A DNA stretch of 64,000 nucleotides from Lachnospiraceae bacterium (GCA_015057115.1 SVEZ01000003.1:148788-212787); one strand, 5' to 3'. Counted from the first letter of the stretch, positions 45,948 through 55,476 are shown. Program-made: numbers and translations. The notes: generated by a model from the letters alone, not told the origin.

Positions 45948-46754
45948 ATGAAAGAACGTTTGGATGTAATTCTGGTAAATAAAGGCCTTGCACCATCTCG
46001 GGAGAAGGCCAAGGCGCTTATTATGGCCGGAGACGTATTTGTGGATGGTCAGCGGGAGGATAAAGCAGGATCTTTATTTGCACCGGAAGCAAACATTGAA
46101 ATACATGGAAATACTCTACGGTATGTAAGCCGTGGAGGCTTGAAACTGGAAAAAGCTATGCAGGAGTTCCCAATTTCTTTGGAAGGAACTGTGTGTATGG
46201 ATATTGGCGCTTCTACCGGCGGGTTTACAGATTGTATGCTACAAAACGGTGCAAGCAAGGTCTACGCCGTGGACGTGGGATATGGACAGTTTGCCTGGAA
46301 GCTAAGACAGGATGAACGGGTGGTTTGCATGGAAAAGACCAACATCCGCTATGTAACACCGGAAGATATTGGAGATGTGTTGGACTTTGCATCCGTGGAT
46401 GTATCCTTCATATCATTGACCAAGGTGTTGGAACCGGCCTATGCACTTTTGCGTGACGGCGGCGAGATGGTTTGTCTTATTAAGCCTCAATTTGAAGCGG
46501 GTAAAGAGAAAGTTGGTAAAAAAGGTGTTGTCCGGGACCCGGAAGTGCATATGGAAGTAATTGAAAAAGTTCTTGCTTTTTGTGTGGAAACAGGATTTAC
46601 TGTTTTGGGATTATCTTATTCCCCAATTAAGGGACCCGAGGGAAATATTGAGTACCTTACCCATATTCGGAAAACCGGAGCGGGTAGCATAAGTGAGGAT
46701 GTAAATCCGACGGATATTGTTAATCAGGCACATGGAGCATTGGACAAGGCATGA
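45948..46754 (+). CDS. tlyA: TlyA family rRNA (cytidine-2'-O)-methyltransferase
   Basis: 268 residues: an N-terminal S4 domain (RLDVILVNKGLAPSREKAKA) and an FtsJ-type SAM methyltransferase domain with DIGASTGGFTDCML and IKPQFEAGKE. TlyA proteins 2'-O-methylate rRNA and some are haemolysin-like in name only. The 4-nt overlap with nadK indicates coupling. Confidence 0.93.
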   Translation: MKERLDVILVNKGLAPSREKAKALIMAGDVFVDGQREDKAGSLFAPEANIEIHGNTLRYVSRGGLKLEKAMQEFPISLEGTVCMDIGASTGGFTDCMLQNGASKVYAVDVGYGQFAWKLRQDERVVCMEKTNIRYVTPEDIGDVLDFASVDVSFISLTKVLEPAYALLRDGGEMVCLIKPQFEAGKEKVGKKGVVRDPEVHMEVIEKVLAFCVETGFTVLGLSYSPIKGPEGNIEYLTHIRKTGAGSISEDVNPTDIVNQAHGALDKA

Positions 46755-47581
46755 AAGCATTTTTGATTGTAGCAAACGGATTGAAAGACAATACAAAGGA
46801 ATGTGTGGATCAGCTTACGGCATTTTTGGATCAGGAGAAGGTGGGATTCCATATTGTATGGATTCAGTATTCTACAAATCTTATGGAGGAGATGCACGGA
46901 AAGGATCTTTCCGGTTATGAAGCTGCCATTGTAATCGGTGGCGATGGAACTCTGATTCGGGCAAGTCGCGCCCTAAAAGAGCACATGATGCCGCTTATAG
47001 GTGTTAATGTGGGGAATATCGGTTATTTGTGCGAAGTAGACAGAGAACATATTATCCCCAGTATGCGCCGAATTTTGAACGGAGAATATACTCTGGAGAA
47101 GCGTATGCTTTTACGGGGTAAAACGGTGGACACACAGCAGGATGCCTTAAATGAGATCGCTATTTATCGTGGCGGGAAGCTTTGCATTGTGCTTTTGGAA
47201 TTATACGTGAATGGGCAGTATCTTACTACCTATCGGGGAGACGGGCTTGTAATTGCAACACCTACGGGATCTACGGGATATAATATGTCCTGTGGTGGAC
47301 CTATTGTCAATCCGGCATCCAGTATGATATTGGTTACTCCCATTGCACCTCATTCCACCACTTCCTCTCGCAGTATTGTGCTGGAGGATAGTTCTGAAAT
47401 TGAAATTCGTCCGGTTCATCGGGATGGACAGCAGGATCCGGAGGAAATACTGGTAAGCTTTGATGGAGCAGATACCCGTTCTTTAACGGAGCCTATCCGA
47501 ATCTGGAAGTCGGATAATGAGACGCTGTTAGTAAAGCTTACCCAGAATAGCTTCCTGGAAACTTTAAAACAGAAATTGTAA
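46751..47581 (+). CDS. nadK: NAD kinase
   Basis: Phosphorylates NAD+ to NADP+. 276 residues with the diagnostic IGGDGTLIRASRAL, NVGNIGYL and TPTGSTGYNMSCGGPI. Sits between tlyA and recN, as in many Clostridia; the argR gene often found here is absent. Confidence 0.96.
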   Translation: MKAFLIVANGLKDNTKECVDQLTAFLDQEKVGFHIVWIQYSTNLMEEMHGKDLSGYEAAIVIGGDGTLIRASRALKEHMMPLIGVNVGNIGYLCEVDREHIIPSMRRILNGEYTLEKRMLLRGKTVDTQQDALNEIAIYRGGKLCIVLLELYVNGQYLTTYRGDGLVIATPTGSTGYNMSCGGPIVNPASSMILVTPIAPHSTTSSRSIVLEDSSEIEIRPVHRDGQQDPEEILVSFDGADTRSLTEPIRIWKSDNETLLVKLTQNSFLETLKQKL

Positions 47582-47598
47582 TACGAAAGGGAGAAGGA

Positions 47599-49275
47599 AT
47601 GTTACAAAACTTACATGTGAAGAATCTTGCACTGATAGAAGAAGCGGAGGTGGAATTTGCTTCCGGCTTAAATATTCTTACAGGAGAAACAGGTGCCGGT
47701 AAATCTATTATTGTAGGCTCTATGAACTTGGCATTGGGTGAGAAGATTCCAAAGGATATGGTGCGGGATGAAGAAAAACCGGCTTTGGTGGAGCTGATTT
47801 TCCAGATTGAGAATCCGGAACAGGAAGAATTGCTTCGTAATATAGGGGTAGAGCCGGAGGGAGATCAAATTATACTTAGCCGCAGAATCGCAAGTGGGCG
47901 CAGTGTTGCCCGTATCAATGGGGAAACGGTGCCGGTGTCTATGTTAAAAGCTGTGGCGGCAATTTTCATTGATATATACGGTCAGCATGAGCATCAGACA
48001 TTACTGAATAAGAAAAAACATCGCATTCTTTTGGATGAGTATGCGAAAGAAGCTTTGGCAGAACCGCTAAAACGGCAACAGGAGCTTTTTTCAAAGTATC
48101 GTGAATTGAAGAAAAAGCGGGAAGAAAGCGTTACCGATGAAAAAGAGAGACTGCGGGAGTTGGAACTTTTGCAGTATGAGGTTTCTGAGATTGAAGCAGC
48201 CGGTCTTTTGGAAGGGGAAGACGAAGAATTGGAAGAACGGTATCGCGTTATGGAAGGCGGAAGAAAGGTGGCAGAAGCCATTTCTTTAAGCGCGCAGCTT
48301 TTAAACGGGGATGGAGAAAGTGCCCTTTCTTTAATCGGACGTGCTGCCAGAGAATGCAGCAGTGTTGAAGGCTTTCAGGAGAAAACAAAAGAGCTGTATC
48401 AGCAACTTTTGGAATTAGAGGATTTAACAAGGCAGACGGGACGAGATTTGTTTGATTATCTGCAGGATTTGAGTTTTTCCGAAGAAGAGTTTCATGAGGT
48501 GCGACAGCGTTTGGATGTAATCAATCATTTGAAAGACAAATACGGAGACTCTTTACAAGATATAGAGGTGGCACTTGAGAAGAAACAACATCGTGTTGCG
48601 GAACTTATGGACTACGACAGATTTCTTGCAAAATTGGAGGAAGACTGGCGAAAAACCTGCGAAGAAATGGATGGACAGTGTCAGATTTTGACGGATATTC
48701 GAAAGAAAAATGCGGCGGAATTGACCTTTAAGGTGACTCAGGCATTGATTGATTTGAACTTTTTGGATGTTAAATTTGATATGCAGTTTTCAAGATTGTC
48801 TGAGCCGTCCATGACAGGTTGGGATGAGCCGGAATTTGTAATATCCGTAAATCCGGGAGAACCCCTTAAACCAATAGAAAATGTGGCAAGCGGCGGTGAA
48901 TTATCCCGTATCATGTTGGCTATGAAGTCGGTACTTGCGGCAAATGATAAGATTTCAACTCTGATTTTTGATGAAATTGATACCGGAATCAGCGGACGTA
49001 CTGCCCAGATGGTGGCAGAGAAGATGAATGATATCGGAAGAAGTACACAGGTTATCAGTATTACTCATCTGCCTCAGATTGCTGCCATGGCGGATACTCA
49101 TTTTCGCATCGAAAAGCAGGTGGTGGCGGATACCACAATTTCCAGCATAGAGAAGCTTTCCGGTGAGGAAACAGTCAGCGAATTGGCCAGAATGCTGGGA
49201 GGAGCTGTAATTAACGATGCAGTTCTGGAAAATGCCCGGGACATGAAAAAACAGGCATTATCTTTAAAATCTTAA
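47599..49275 (+). CDS. recN: DNA repair protein RecN
   Basis: SMC-like ATPase acting early in double-strand break repair. 558 residues: Walker A GETGAGKSI, central coiled coils, signature ASGGELSRIMLAMK and Walker B LIFDEIDTGISG. AGGGAGAAGG precedes the ATG. No SOS box seen upstream. Confidence 0.97.
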   Translation: MLQNLHVKNLALIEEAEVEFASGLNILTGETGAGKSIIVGSMNLALGEKIPKDMVRDEEKPALVELIFQIENPEQEELLRNIGVEPEGDQIILSRRIASGRSVARINGETVPVSMLKAVAAIFIDIYGQHEHQTLLNKKKHRILLDEYAKEALAEPLKRQQELFSKYRELKKKREESVTDEKERLRELELLQYEVSEIEAAGLLEGEDEELEERYRVMEGGRKVAEAISLSAQLLNGDGESALSLIGRAARECSSVEGFQEKTKELYQQLLELEDLTRQTGRDLFDYLQDLSFSEEEFHEVRQRLDVINHLKDKYGDSLQDIEVALEKKQHRVAELMDYDRFLAKLEEDWRKTCEEMDGQCQILTDIRKKNAAELTFKVTQALIDLNFLDVKFDMQFSRLSEPSMTGWDEPEFVISVNPGEPLKPIENVASGGELSRIMLAMKSVLAANDKISTLIFDEIDTGISGRTAQMVAEKMNDIGRSTQVISITHLPQIAAMADTHFRIEKQVVADTTISSIEKLSGEETVSELARMLGGAVINDAVLENARDMKKQALSLKS

Positions 49276-49342
49276 TATCGTAAAACCTACATATTTTTTC
49301 AGATTTTGTGCAACCTAATTATACCGAGAAATGGAGGTTAGC

Positions 49343-50434
49343 ATGAAATATAGAAAACTTGTATGTATGGGAATCATTATTATATCGGCAATGATTGTAG
49401 CAGGAGGTATATCGTTTTTGCAAAATCGGCGGGAACGGCAGTTTCAGCCAATCGGGCAGGCAAAAGCGGTGGATGAGCCCTATTATGGACCGGGAGTGGT
49501 TAATAGAGCAAAGCCTGCCGGAATCGTTGCCGGTATTTACGTTAAAACCAAAGGAATATTGGTGTTGGAAGTCACCAGAGTCTGGAATGAAACTACCTAT
49601 CAGGAACCTGCAAAGGGAATATTGAAAAAAGGAGATTATCTTCTTAGGTGTAATGGAATTCAACTTCAAAAGAAGGAAGATTTATCAAAGGCATTACAGG
49701 AATCCGGGGGAAAAGCGGTAAACCTTAAGATTAATCGCGATGGAAAAGAAAAGTGGGTAAAAGTGCGTCCTGTAAAGCAGGATGGGACTTATCATATCGG
49801 ATGCTGGGTACGGGATGACATGGCGGGTATCGGTACGATAACATTATGTACATCACAGAATACGTTTGTTGCCCTGGGGCATTGCATCAGTGATATGGAT
49901 TTAAACGAAAAAGTAAGAATAAGGGAAGGAAGTCTTCATCCTTGTAGTCTGACGGATATTCGAAAAGGAAAGAAAAATCAGCCGGGTGCGCTGATTGGAT
50001 ATATTGATTACAGACCGGAGGAACCCGTGGGAAAAATACTGCAAAATTCTCCAAACGGGATTTACGGGAAACTATTGCAACAACCGGTGTTTATGGAGGA
50101 GGAAGAGTATCTGCCCCTCGCAAAACGAAGTCAGGTGCATACGGGAAAGGCAGAGTTGATTAGCGATTTTTCCGGCAAAAGGAAGCGATATTCTTTGAAT
50201 ATTACCCATATTAATCATTTTAATCGTATGGATTCCAAAGGTTTTGTCATAGAAATTACGGATCCCAGATTGCTGAAGAAAACCGGCGGAATAGTGCAGG
50301 GGATGTCCGGTTCTCCCATTATTCAGGATGGCAGGATTGTAGGAGCCATAACTCACGTGCTGGTGCATGATTCAAAGAAGGGGTATGGGATTTTTGTTCG
50401 GGATATGTTAAAGAACACCGGTAAACAGTATTGA
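49343..50434 (+). CDS. spoIVB: SpoIVB serine peptidase
   Basis: Forespore-secreted protease that triggers pro-sigma-K processing. 363 residues: an N-terminal membrane anchor (about 9-28), a PDZ domain (about 85-150), and the S55 peptidase domain with catalytic His in ALGHCISD and Ser in QGMSGSPIIQDG. The ATG at 49343 has GGAGG upstream; ATG 49331 precedes the ribosome binding site itself. No clear sigma-G promoter was found. Lies directly before spo0A, as usual. Confidence 0.95.
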   Translation: MKYRKLVCMGIIIISAMIVAGGISFLQNRRERQFQPIGQAKAVDEPYYGPGVVNRAKPAGIVAGIYVKTKGILVLEVTRVWNETTYQEPAKGILKKGDYLLRCNGIQLQKKEDLSKALQESGGKAVNLKINRDGKEKWVKVRPVKQDGTYHIGCWVRDDMAGIGTITLCTSQNTFVALGHCISDMDLNEKVRIREGSLHPCSLTDIRKGKKNQPGALIGYIDYRPEEPVGKILQNSPNGIYGKLLQQPVFMEEEEYLPLAKRSQVHTGKAELISDFSGKRKRYSLNITHINHFNRMDSKGFVIEITDPRLLKKTGGIVQGMSGSPIIQDGRIVGAITHVLVHDSKKGYGIFVRDMLKNTGKQY

Positions 50435-50442
50435 TAGACAGA

Positions 50443-50449
50443 TGTCGAA
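50443..50449 (+). promoter_or_regulatory. 0A box upstream of spo0A
   Basis: TGTCGAA matches the Spo0A binding core exactly and lies 20 bp before the spo0A -35, a likely autoregulation site. Confidence 0.6.
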
Positions 50450-50468
50450 CCATGTGGAAAAATGAAAT

Positions 50469-50497
50469 TTGCCTTTTAATGGTAATGTGTTTATAAT
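50469..50497 (+). promoter_or_regulatory. spo0A promoter
   Basis: TTGCCT, a 17-bp spacer and TATAAT, 42 bp before the spo0A ATG and downstream of the 0A box. Confidence 0.65.
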
Positions 50498-50538
50498 GTG
50501 AACAGTAAGGAGTGGGTGTTAGGAGAGGAGAGCTTTGA

Positions 50539-51336
50539 ATGTGGGACATCGCCATAGCAGATGGCAATGAAAGAATGATTAACAATTTAAGGGACATGAT
50601 TAAAGAAGAAAGTAATTTTCGCTTAGTAGGTATTGCACGGGATGGTCAGGCCGCATACGATATGATTCGTATTAAGAAACCGGATATCGTATTAATGGAC
50701 CTGGTAATGCCTAAAATGGATGGAATGCTTTTGATAGAAAAACTGTCCAAGGAGGGTACTTTTATAAAATGTCCTAAGTTTATTGTGATCAGTTCCCTGG
50801 GGCAAAATTATATAATGAAAGATGTGGTAAAGAAGGGGATAGCAGTTTTTTTGATGAAACCCTTTTCTAATGAAACGTTACTTTTACAAATCAGGCAGTT
50901 AATTGGGGTGAAAGATACCGGAATAAAAAGACAAAACACAGTAATTACGTCTGCACCCGTGAAGGCAGTAAATTGTCTTCCCGATAATCTGGCGCAGGAT
51001 GTCACCCATATATTACATGAAATCGGCGTTCCGGCGCATATAAAGGGTTATCAGTATTTAAGGGAAGGAATATTGTTAGCAGTGGAGGATACAGAAATGC
51101 TGAGTTCGATAACAAAGCTTCTGTATCCTGCCATTGCCAAGAAATGTGATACAACAGCCAGTAGGGTAGAAAGGGCTATTCGTCATGCCATAGAAGTTGC
51201 ATTTGGAAGAGGAAATCTGGATGTGATAGAAGATATTTTTGGTTATACAGTCAGCACAGGGAAGGGAAAACCGACTAATTCAGAGTTTATTGCACTCATT
51301 GCAGATAAAATACGACTGGAATTGAAATTAAGTTAA
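50539..51336 (+). CDS. spo0A: sporulation transcription factor Spo0A
   Basis: Master response regulator of sporulation. 265 residues: a receiver domain with phosphorylation site Asp54 (VLMDLVMP) and Lys107 (LMKPF), a linker, and the Spo0A C-terminal DNA-binding domain ([36 protein letters not shown]). The acidic pocket that is Asp-Asp in Bacillus (residues 10-11) reads Asp8-Gly9 here (IADGNERM), so one Mg2+ ligand is missing. The gene end overlaps the convergent 51328 gene by 9 nt. Confidence 0.97.
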   Translation: MWDIAIADGNERMINNLRDMIKEESNFRLVGIARDGQAAYDMIRIKKPDIVLMDLVMPKMDGMLLIEKLSKEGTFIKCPKFIVISSLGQNYIMKDVVKKGIAVFLMKPFSNETLLLQIRQLIGVKDTGIKRQNTVITSAPVKAVNCLPDNLAQDVTHILHEIGVPAHIKGYQYLREGILLAVEDTEMLSSITKLLYPAIAKKCDTTASRVERAIRHAIEVAFGRGNLDVIEDIFGYTVSTGKGKPTNSEFIALIADKIRLELKLS

Positions 51337-52032
51337 AATATCCAGCTTTTGATGGTAAAAATATGCATGGTCAGAAAGAATATCGGCGGGGTTTAAAACG
51401 TTTGTATTGACGTCATGAACCATGCGGGAAAGTTCTGATAAACGGTGGCAGTGCTCGTTGGGAATCAGAATAACCTCATGAAGAGAGCTGGGAAGAATAT
51501 AGAAGGAGCTTTGAAACTGGTTTGATAGTTTTTTCAGAAGACCGTCATAAAGGAGGCAGGTCGCACCTAAGAATCCATAGCGATTAGTGAGTACGAGAAG
51601 CGGTGGGACTGAAGAATCTTCCGGGAAATCGGGGAAGCGGAGATTCATTTTACCTGCTTTTTCGGCAAGTTTATAAAGTAGGTCTTCCATGGGATATAGT
51701 TGGTGAGGAAGGAGCAAGGGGGTATTTACGCTGGCACAGGCAAACAGCTCTTCTTCACTGACAAACCATCGATTCAGGATTTCTTCTGTAATCAGTACAG
51801 TGCCATGGACGCCGCTTTGCGGGGCTCCGGAGTACAGAATCAGATAACAGACCGCAAGATCATGAAAAAAGCGGTGAGGAATTGTCGCCAGTAATTCTTC
51901 GTTAGAACGATAGGGTAATAGTTTAAAAATTATGCGATGCTTAATTGCATCAAAATGAAGGATTTCCTCCGGTTGAAAAACGAAAGGAAATTTTTTTGTG
52001 TCTAAAAGTTTTTGAAATTCGTCGTAGGTCAT
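51328..52032 (-). CDS. DUF5688-like protein
   Basis: A 234-residue soluble protein. The stretch around [28 protein letters not shown] and [15 protein letters not shown] recalls the DUF5688 family, which is frequent in Lachnospiraceae and of unknown function; this match is from memory. AAGGAG precedes the ATG. It converges on spo0A, overlapping its last 9 nt, without a terminator between them, so the two transcripts must run into each other. Confidence 0.7.
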   Translation of the reverse strand: MTYDEFQKLLDTKKFPFVFQPEEILHFDAIKHRIIFKLLPYRSNEELLATIPHRFFHDLAVCYLILYSGAPQSGVHGTVLITEEILNRWFVSEEELFACASVNTPLLLPHQLYPMEDLLYKLAEKAGKMNLRFPDFPEDSSVPPLLVLTNRYGFLGATCLLYDGLLKKLSNQFQSSFYILPSSLHEVILIPNEHCHRLSELSRMVHDVNTNVLNPADILSDHAYFYHQKLDILT

Positions 52033-52060
52033 AAATTCTCCTTTTCAGTAAATATTTTTT

Positions 52061-52155
52061 CATGTGTTATCACCGTTTGGTGATGCGGTTTGATTAATGC
52101 GCGAGACGCGCTGAAGGTATGAGTACCACGAATGTGGTAATGTGATGATAACATG
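52061..52155. other. clover-like set of inverted repeats in a divergent intergenic region
   Basis: An outer pair CATGTGTTATC/GATAACATG (two-base bulge) encloses three hairpins: ATCACC-gttt-GGTGAT, GCGCG-aga-CGCGC and TACCAC-gaat-GTGGTA. The outer left arm and first hairpin share bases, so they would be alternatives. It is not a tRNA, as the middle loop has three bases. It lies between the DUF5688-like gene and the foldase gene. Confidence 0.4.
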
Positions 52156-52289
52156 AACGAAAGTGAAAAGCAAGGGAAATTTATTGGAAAAATGACAGAA
52201 GGGACTTTCTTTTTCTTATAAAATGTGGTAAAAATATATTTGGACTTGCGTGTCGAATGGCATGAATAAAAAGATTGGAGAGAAGAACG

Positions 52290-53507
52290 ATGTCAAATTA
52301 TTCAAAAAGACGAGAGGCAGAAGCTCTTGAAAGAAGAAAAAACAATACAAAGACCGCGTTGACGATTCTTTTGGTAGTAGCAGTACTGGCAATCCTGATC
52401 GGTGGCGGCTATTTGTTGAAACAGAAAGGAAATAATAAAGGTACCGTAACTGCCAGTGGTGATCCAAACTACAACATTGATGATTATGTTAAGCTTGGTC
52501 AGTATGAAGGTGTGGAAGCATATCGCATTAAACCGGAAGTATCCGATGAAACCTTCAACAACAAGAAGGACAGCCTTTTACAGGACGCTGTAGAGTACAA
52601 GGAGTTTAAGGACAGAGGCGTTAAGAAAGGTGATAAGGTTACAATCGACTTTGATGGTACCATTAAGGGTAAAGCTTTTGATGGTGGAAGCGGTACGGAT
52701 CATGAGTATGTACTTGGCGAAGGTAGCATGATCGATGGTTTTGATGAAGGGTTATACGGAGTGAAGTCCGGTGAAAGCAAGACTTTGAACTTAACCTTCC
52801 CGAAGGATTACAGCAATAAAGATGTAGCCGGTAAGGATGTAGTGTTTGAAGTAACCATTACCAAGGCAAAGGAAATCAGCTATCAGCCAAAGTGGGATGA
52901 TGAATTTGCAAAGAAATCCACAGATGGCGAGTACAAAGACATCAAGAGTTATGAGAAGAAAGTTCGCAAGGATTTGTTAGAGGAAGCAAAGAAGAATTCC
53001 GAAACAACATTGCAGAACGATGTATGGGATACCGTAATGAAGAATGCAAAGGTTGACGGATATCCGGAATATGTTTATAACACTGTATATCAGAAAGTAT
53101 CTGCAAATGTAAAGAGCGTAAGCCAGATGTACGGCCTTGATCAGAAATCCTATTTACAGTACTTTGCAGGCGGTCAGAGCATGAAAGAGTATGTTATGAC
53201 TTATGTAAATTCCCAGCTGGTTTCCGAGAAGCTGATTAAGGAAATGGGAATTGAAATCTCCGACAAGGAATACGAGAAGTTGGCAAAGGCTGACGTAAAG
53301 ACCTACGGTGTTAAGAATATTGATGAACTGGAAGAAAACTACGGAAAAGATAACCTGATGAACCACTACAAAGCAGAAAAGCTTTACAAAGAGTTGGTTA
53401 AGAAGGCTAAGATTAAAGAAGTTGACCAGAAAGAATATGATATGATTAAGAATGCTGAGAATGAGAAAGACAGCGACAAGTCTGACAAGAAAGACAGCAA
53501 GAAATAG
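52290..53507 (+). CDS. membrane-anchored FKBP-type foldase with trigger-factor-like C-terminus
   Basis: 405 residues: a basic N-terminus, a membrane helix (about 24-43), a trigger-factor-like segment, an FKBP peptidyl-prolyl isomerase domain (GDKVTIDFDGTIKGKAFDGG through the LTFPKDY region, about 112-192), and a helical C-terminal domain like that of trigger factor/SurA, with a Lys/Asp/Ser tail. The ribosome-binding N-domain of true trigger factor is replaced by the membrane anchor, so this is probably an extracytoplasmic chaperone. The ATG at 52290 follows GGAGAGAAG. Confidence 0.85.
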   Translation: MSNYSKRREAEALERRKNNTKTALTILLVVAVLAILIGGGYLLKQKGNNKGTVTASGDPNYNIDDYVKLGQYEGVEAYRIKPEVSDETFNNKKDSLLQDAVEYKEFKDRGVKKGDKVTIDFDGTIKGKAFDGGSGTDHEYVLGEGSMIDGFDEGLYGVKSGESKTLNLTFPKDYSNKDVAGKDVVFEVTITKAKEISYQPKWDDEFAKKSTDGEYKDIKSYEKKVRKDLLEEAKKNSETTLQNDVWDTVMKNAKVDGYPEYVYNTVYQKVSANVKSVSQMYGLDQKSYLQYFAGGQSMKEYVMTYVNSQLVSEKLIKEMGIEISDKEYEKLAKADVKTYGVKNIDELEENYGKDNLMNHYKAEKLYKELVKKAKIKEVDQKEYDMIKNAENEKDSDKSDKKDSKK

Positions 53508-53517
53508 TTAAGATTTT

Positions 53518-53552
53518 GGGCATTTGCCAATTGCGGCAAATGCCCTTTTTTT
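53518..53552 (+). terminator. intrinsic terminator after the foldase gene
   Basis: GGGCATTTGCC and GGCAAATGCCC form an 11-bp perfect stem followed by T7. Confidence 0.95.
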
Positions 53553-53563
53553 GCGAAAAGCCC

Positions 53564-53591
53564 TTGACTATTCCTTAAATTTTGATATAAT
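53564..53591 (+). promoter_or_regulatory. promoter of tRNA-Thr
   Basis: TTGACT, a 16-bp spacer and TATAAT, 18 bp before the tRNA. QueH and asd may be co-transcribed, as no terminator follows the tRNA. Confidence 0.75.
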
Positions 53592-53609
53592 AAATGATGT
53601 TGAAAAAAT

Positions 53610-53682
<73 letters not shown>

Positions 53683-53753
53683 TGCGAAGGCCTTGGAGTT
53701 ACCAAAAGGGTGGCTTGCAAGGCTATTTCTTTATAACGGATGGATGTGTAGGA

Positions 53754-54389
53754 ATGAAAAGCCAGACCCAGATGCCGGTTCATAAGAAAATGGACCGACT
53801 GCTTTTAGAAATTAAAGAAAATAGCAGGTGTCCGAAGCTGTTGCTTCATAGTTGCTGTGCACCCTGCAGCAGTTATGTTCTGGAGTATCTGTCGCCTTAT
53901 TTTGAAATTTTTGATTTTTACTACAATCCGAATATTGGTCCAAAGACGGAATATGAGGCACGTAGTCGAGAATTGGAACGATTGATTAAAGAAATGCCTT
54001 TGCCGGGAAAAGTTCATTTTCTGGAAGGAGTATATGAACCGGAAAAGTATTATGAACTTGTAAAGGGATATGAACAGTGTCCCGAAAGGGGAGAGCGTTG
54101 CAGCATCTGTTTTAAGATTCGACTTGCTAAGAGCGCACAAATGGCCAAGGAATTGTCCTGCGATTATTTTGCCACCACATTAACCATCAGTCCTTTAAAG
54201 GATGAGAAGGTGCTTAATGAGATTGGTATGCAAATGGGTGAGAAATACGGAGTGACGTATCTGCCTTCGGATTTCAAGAAAAAGGGCGGTTATCAGCGTT
54301 CTATTGTTTTATCGAAAGAATATGATTTATATAGACAGTCGTTTTGTGGATGTGTGTTTTCGAAAGGAGGAAACCATGAAGAAAGCTAG
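53754..54389 (+). CDS. queH: epoxyqueuosine reductase QueH
   Basis: Reduces epoxyqueuosine to queuosine in tRNA, the QueH alternative to QueG. 211 residues with the paired cysteines in LLHSCCAPCSSY, further cysteines in RCSICFKIRL and SFCGCVFS, and YYNPNI. ATG 53754 is the first plausible start (AGGA just upstream); 53772 and 53790 are alternatives, since conserved sequence begins only near residue 27. Its end overlaps asd by 14 nt. Confidence 0.9.
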   Translation: MKSQTQMPVHKKMDRLLLEIKENSRCPKLLLHSCCAPCSSYVLEYLSPYFEIFDFYYNPNIGPKTEYEARSRELERLIKEMPLPGKVHFLEGVYEPEKYYELVKGYEQCPERGERCSICFKIRLAKSAQMAKELSCDYFATTLTISPLKDEKVLNEIGMQMGEKYGVTYLPSDFKKKGGYQRSIVLSKEYDLYRQSFCGCVFSKGGNHEES

Positions 54390-55455
54390 AGTAGGTATCC
54401 TTGGAGCAACAGGAATGGTAGGACAGCGTTTTGTAACACTGCTTGAAAACCATCCTTACTTTGAGGTCACAGTGCTTGCGGCAAGCAGCCGTAACGAGGG
54501 AGTACGTTATGAGGATGCGGTAGAAAACCGCTGGAAGATAGACCAGCCGATTCCGGAATATGCTAAGAACATGATTCTGAAGGTGGTGCAGGATGTAGAG
54601 GCTATCAGCAAGGAAGTGGATTTGGTATTTTCTGCCGTGGATATGGATAAGGCAGAGATTGTGGAATTTGAAGAGGCTTATGCGAAAAAAGACGTGGTGG
54701 TTGTATCCAATAACAGTGCGAACCGCTGGAAAGAGGATGTGCCCATGCTGATTCCGGAGATTAATGCGGATCATTTGGCTTTGATTGATGCGCAGAAGAA
54801 ACGTCTTGGAAGTAAGAAAGGATTTATCGTGGTAAAACCAAACTGCTCCATTCAGAGTTATACACCGGTTTTAGCAGCGTTAAAAGAGTTTAAGCCTAAG
54901 AAGGTAGTGGTTACCACTTATCAGGCAATTTCCGGCGCAGGAAGAACCTTTGCAACATGGCCGGAGATGGTGGAAAATGTTATTCCGTATATTGGCGGAG
55001 AGGAAGAAAAGAGTGAAAAAGAACCTTTGAAGGTTTTGGGAACAATACAAGAGGGTAAACTTATCAATGCCCCAAAGCCGCAGATTACCTGCCAGTGTGT
55101 TCGTGTCCCGGTGGTAAACGGTCATACCGCTGCCGTATTTGTGGATTTTGAAATCAAACCTACAAAAGAACAGATTATTACGGCATTGAAGAATTACAAA
55201 GGTTTACCCCAGGAGTTGAATCTTCCGCATGCGCCGAAGCAGTTTATTCACTATTTTGAGGAAGATAATCGCCCACAGGTGAAGTTAGATGTAGATACCG
55301 ATGGGGGAATGGCAATTTGCGTGGGTCGAATGAGAGAAGATTCCATGTTTGATTACAAGTTTATCGGTTTGTCCCACAATACCTTGCGTGGTGCCGCAGG
55401 TGGCGGACTGTTAAGTGCGGAACTTTTATACGCAAAAGGATATCTTGACGTATAG
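54376..55455 (+). CDS. asd: aspartate-semialdehyde dehydrogenase
   Basis: Makes aspartate semialdehyde for lysine/DAP, threonine and methionine synthesis. 359 residues: NADP-binding GILGATGMVGQRF, the catalytic cysteine in VKPNCSIQSYTP, and an active-site His in VVNGHTAAVF; the fungal/archaeal-like subfamily by length. The ATG at 54376 has AAAGGAGG upstream; the in-frame ATG at 54304 lies within queH. Confidence 0.95.
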   Translation: MKKARVGILGATGMVGQRFVTLLENHPYFEVTVLAASSRNEGVRYEDAVENRWKIDQPIPEYAKNMILKVVQDVEAISKEVDLVFSAVDMDKAEIVEFEEAYAKKDVVVVSNNSANRWKEDVPMLIPEINADHLALIDAQKKRLGSKKGFIVVKPNCSIQSYTPVLAALKEFKPKKVVVTTYQAISGAGRTFATWPEMVENVIPYIGGEEEKSEKEPLKVLGTIQEGKLINAPKPQITCQCVRVPVVNGHTAAVFVDFEIKPTKEQIITALKNYKGLPQELNLPHAPKQFIHYFEEDNRPQVKLDVDTDGGMAICVGRMREDSMFDYKFIGLSHNTLRGAAGGGLLSAELLYAKGYLDV

Positions 55456-55476
55456 TACATAAGAAAGGAGAAGGTC

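Noticed and set aside
52061..52155. A tRNA-like gene in the clover-shaped repeat
   Set aside because: The central loop has three bases, no T-arm consensus exists, and the outer stem conflicts with the first hairpin.
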